Below the pieces are notes generated by a model that did not search any database, was not told the DNA's origin, and saw only the letters and a program-made list of their open reading frames with translations. From positions 44,320,429-44,380,428 of the forward strand of contig OX485804.1 in assembly GCA_950295325.1 (NCBI GenBank): 60,000 bases of DNA, written 5' to 3'. The position numbers were made by a program, and so were the translations under genes. The DNA is from Polytrichum commune (Eukaryota; Streptophyta; Polytrichopsida; Polytrichales; Polytrichaceae). Below, one piece after another: positions 59,872 through 60,000 of this stretch (position 1 is the first letter of the stretch; every line of letters starts with the position of its first letter).

Positions 59872-60000
59872 GTTTTCAGTGTAAGCAAGCCATGGACCCC
59901 TACGGACCTCCCCGGAAAAAGGCCCAAAGGAGAAGCAGGAGCGATGAACGGCACCAATGGTAGCAATGGCGGTAAAGGAGGAGGTCACGATCGTGAGCTT
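59872..60000 (+). CDS. 5' end of a plus-strand gene, cut by the window end
   Basis: After the acceptor ending TTGACAG, a G/C-rich exon begins. The Met at 59944 opens a frame MNGTNGSNGGKGGGHDREL to the last base; the same frame is open upstream (SKPWTPTDLPGKRPKGEAGA), so coding could also come from an earlier exon. A Met at 59892 in another frame gives only 23 codons before TAG at 59961 and overlaps the 59944 start, so it would act as an upstream ORF if used. The Gly/Asn/Ser-rich start matches no family I can name. Confidence 0.55.

Overview
The window is nuclear DNA of a land plant. It carries a complete plastid-type menaquinone/phylloquinone prenyltransferase gene (MenA/ABC4) with a transit-peptide-like first exon and GT-AG introns, a plant DUF674 gene, a trihelix (Myb/SANT-like) gene, and many MITE-like repeats. 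Nothing fixes the species. All gene assignments come from reading translations by eye.

Left part (1-16450): a nest of transposons. An old, decayed, 5'-truncated LINE on the minus strand (16450 down to 14152, then 327 to 1, running off the window) was split by a younger LINE of the same family on the plus strand (328-14151). The younger insertion is bounded by a perfect 14-bp target-site duplication (314-327 and 14152-14165), and the old reading frame is continuous across the empty site. The young LINE was itself hit by a 714-bp TIR element (3314-4027) with an 8-bp duplication. The young LINE has an unusual plan: a 3-kb A/C-rich 5' region, an ORF1 with an RRM-like region and a coiled coil, then a long ORF2. 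In order, ORF2 holds two tandem modules each with a 2A-like NPGP motif, an APE-type endonuclease, reverse transcriptase, RNase H, and a C-terminal CCHC plus PD-(D/E)xK-like (restriction-like) endonuclease. The 3' UTR is foldable and ends in a T/C-rich tail. It is a dual-endonuclease LINE of the Dualen/RandI type with a duplicated 2A module, now disabled by stops that mostly replace Trp codons and by frameshifts.

Middle part (16.4-37 kb): repeat-rich intergenic DNA with a DUF674 gene (minus, 22059-23105), a trihelix gene (minus, about 27090-25060) whose intron holds an antisense HSP90 gene fragment, and an LTR-retrotransposon remnant (minus, about 33.6-30.4 kb) with a recognisable primer-binding site.

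Right part (37-60 kb): the 11-exon MenA/ABC4 gene (minus, 45178-37143; 426 codons), whose introns are stuffed with repeats, followed by upstream DNA with two G-boxes. Then come MITE families: three 500-bp Tourist-like copies with TTA/TAA duplications, two 385-bp elements, one 364-bp element, one TA-flanked Stowaway-like element, and a foldback family. The window ends in the 5' end of a plus-strand gene that starts near 59.9 kb.

A recurring pattern is a degenerate tandem repeat directly upstream of three gene starts (DUF674, MenA and the 59.9-kb gene), each array with its own unit. Long G or C homopolymers (12-23 bases) are also unusually frequent.
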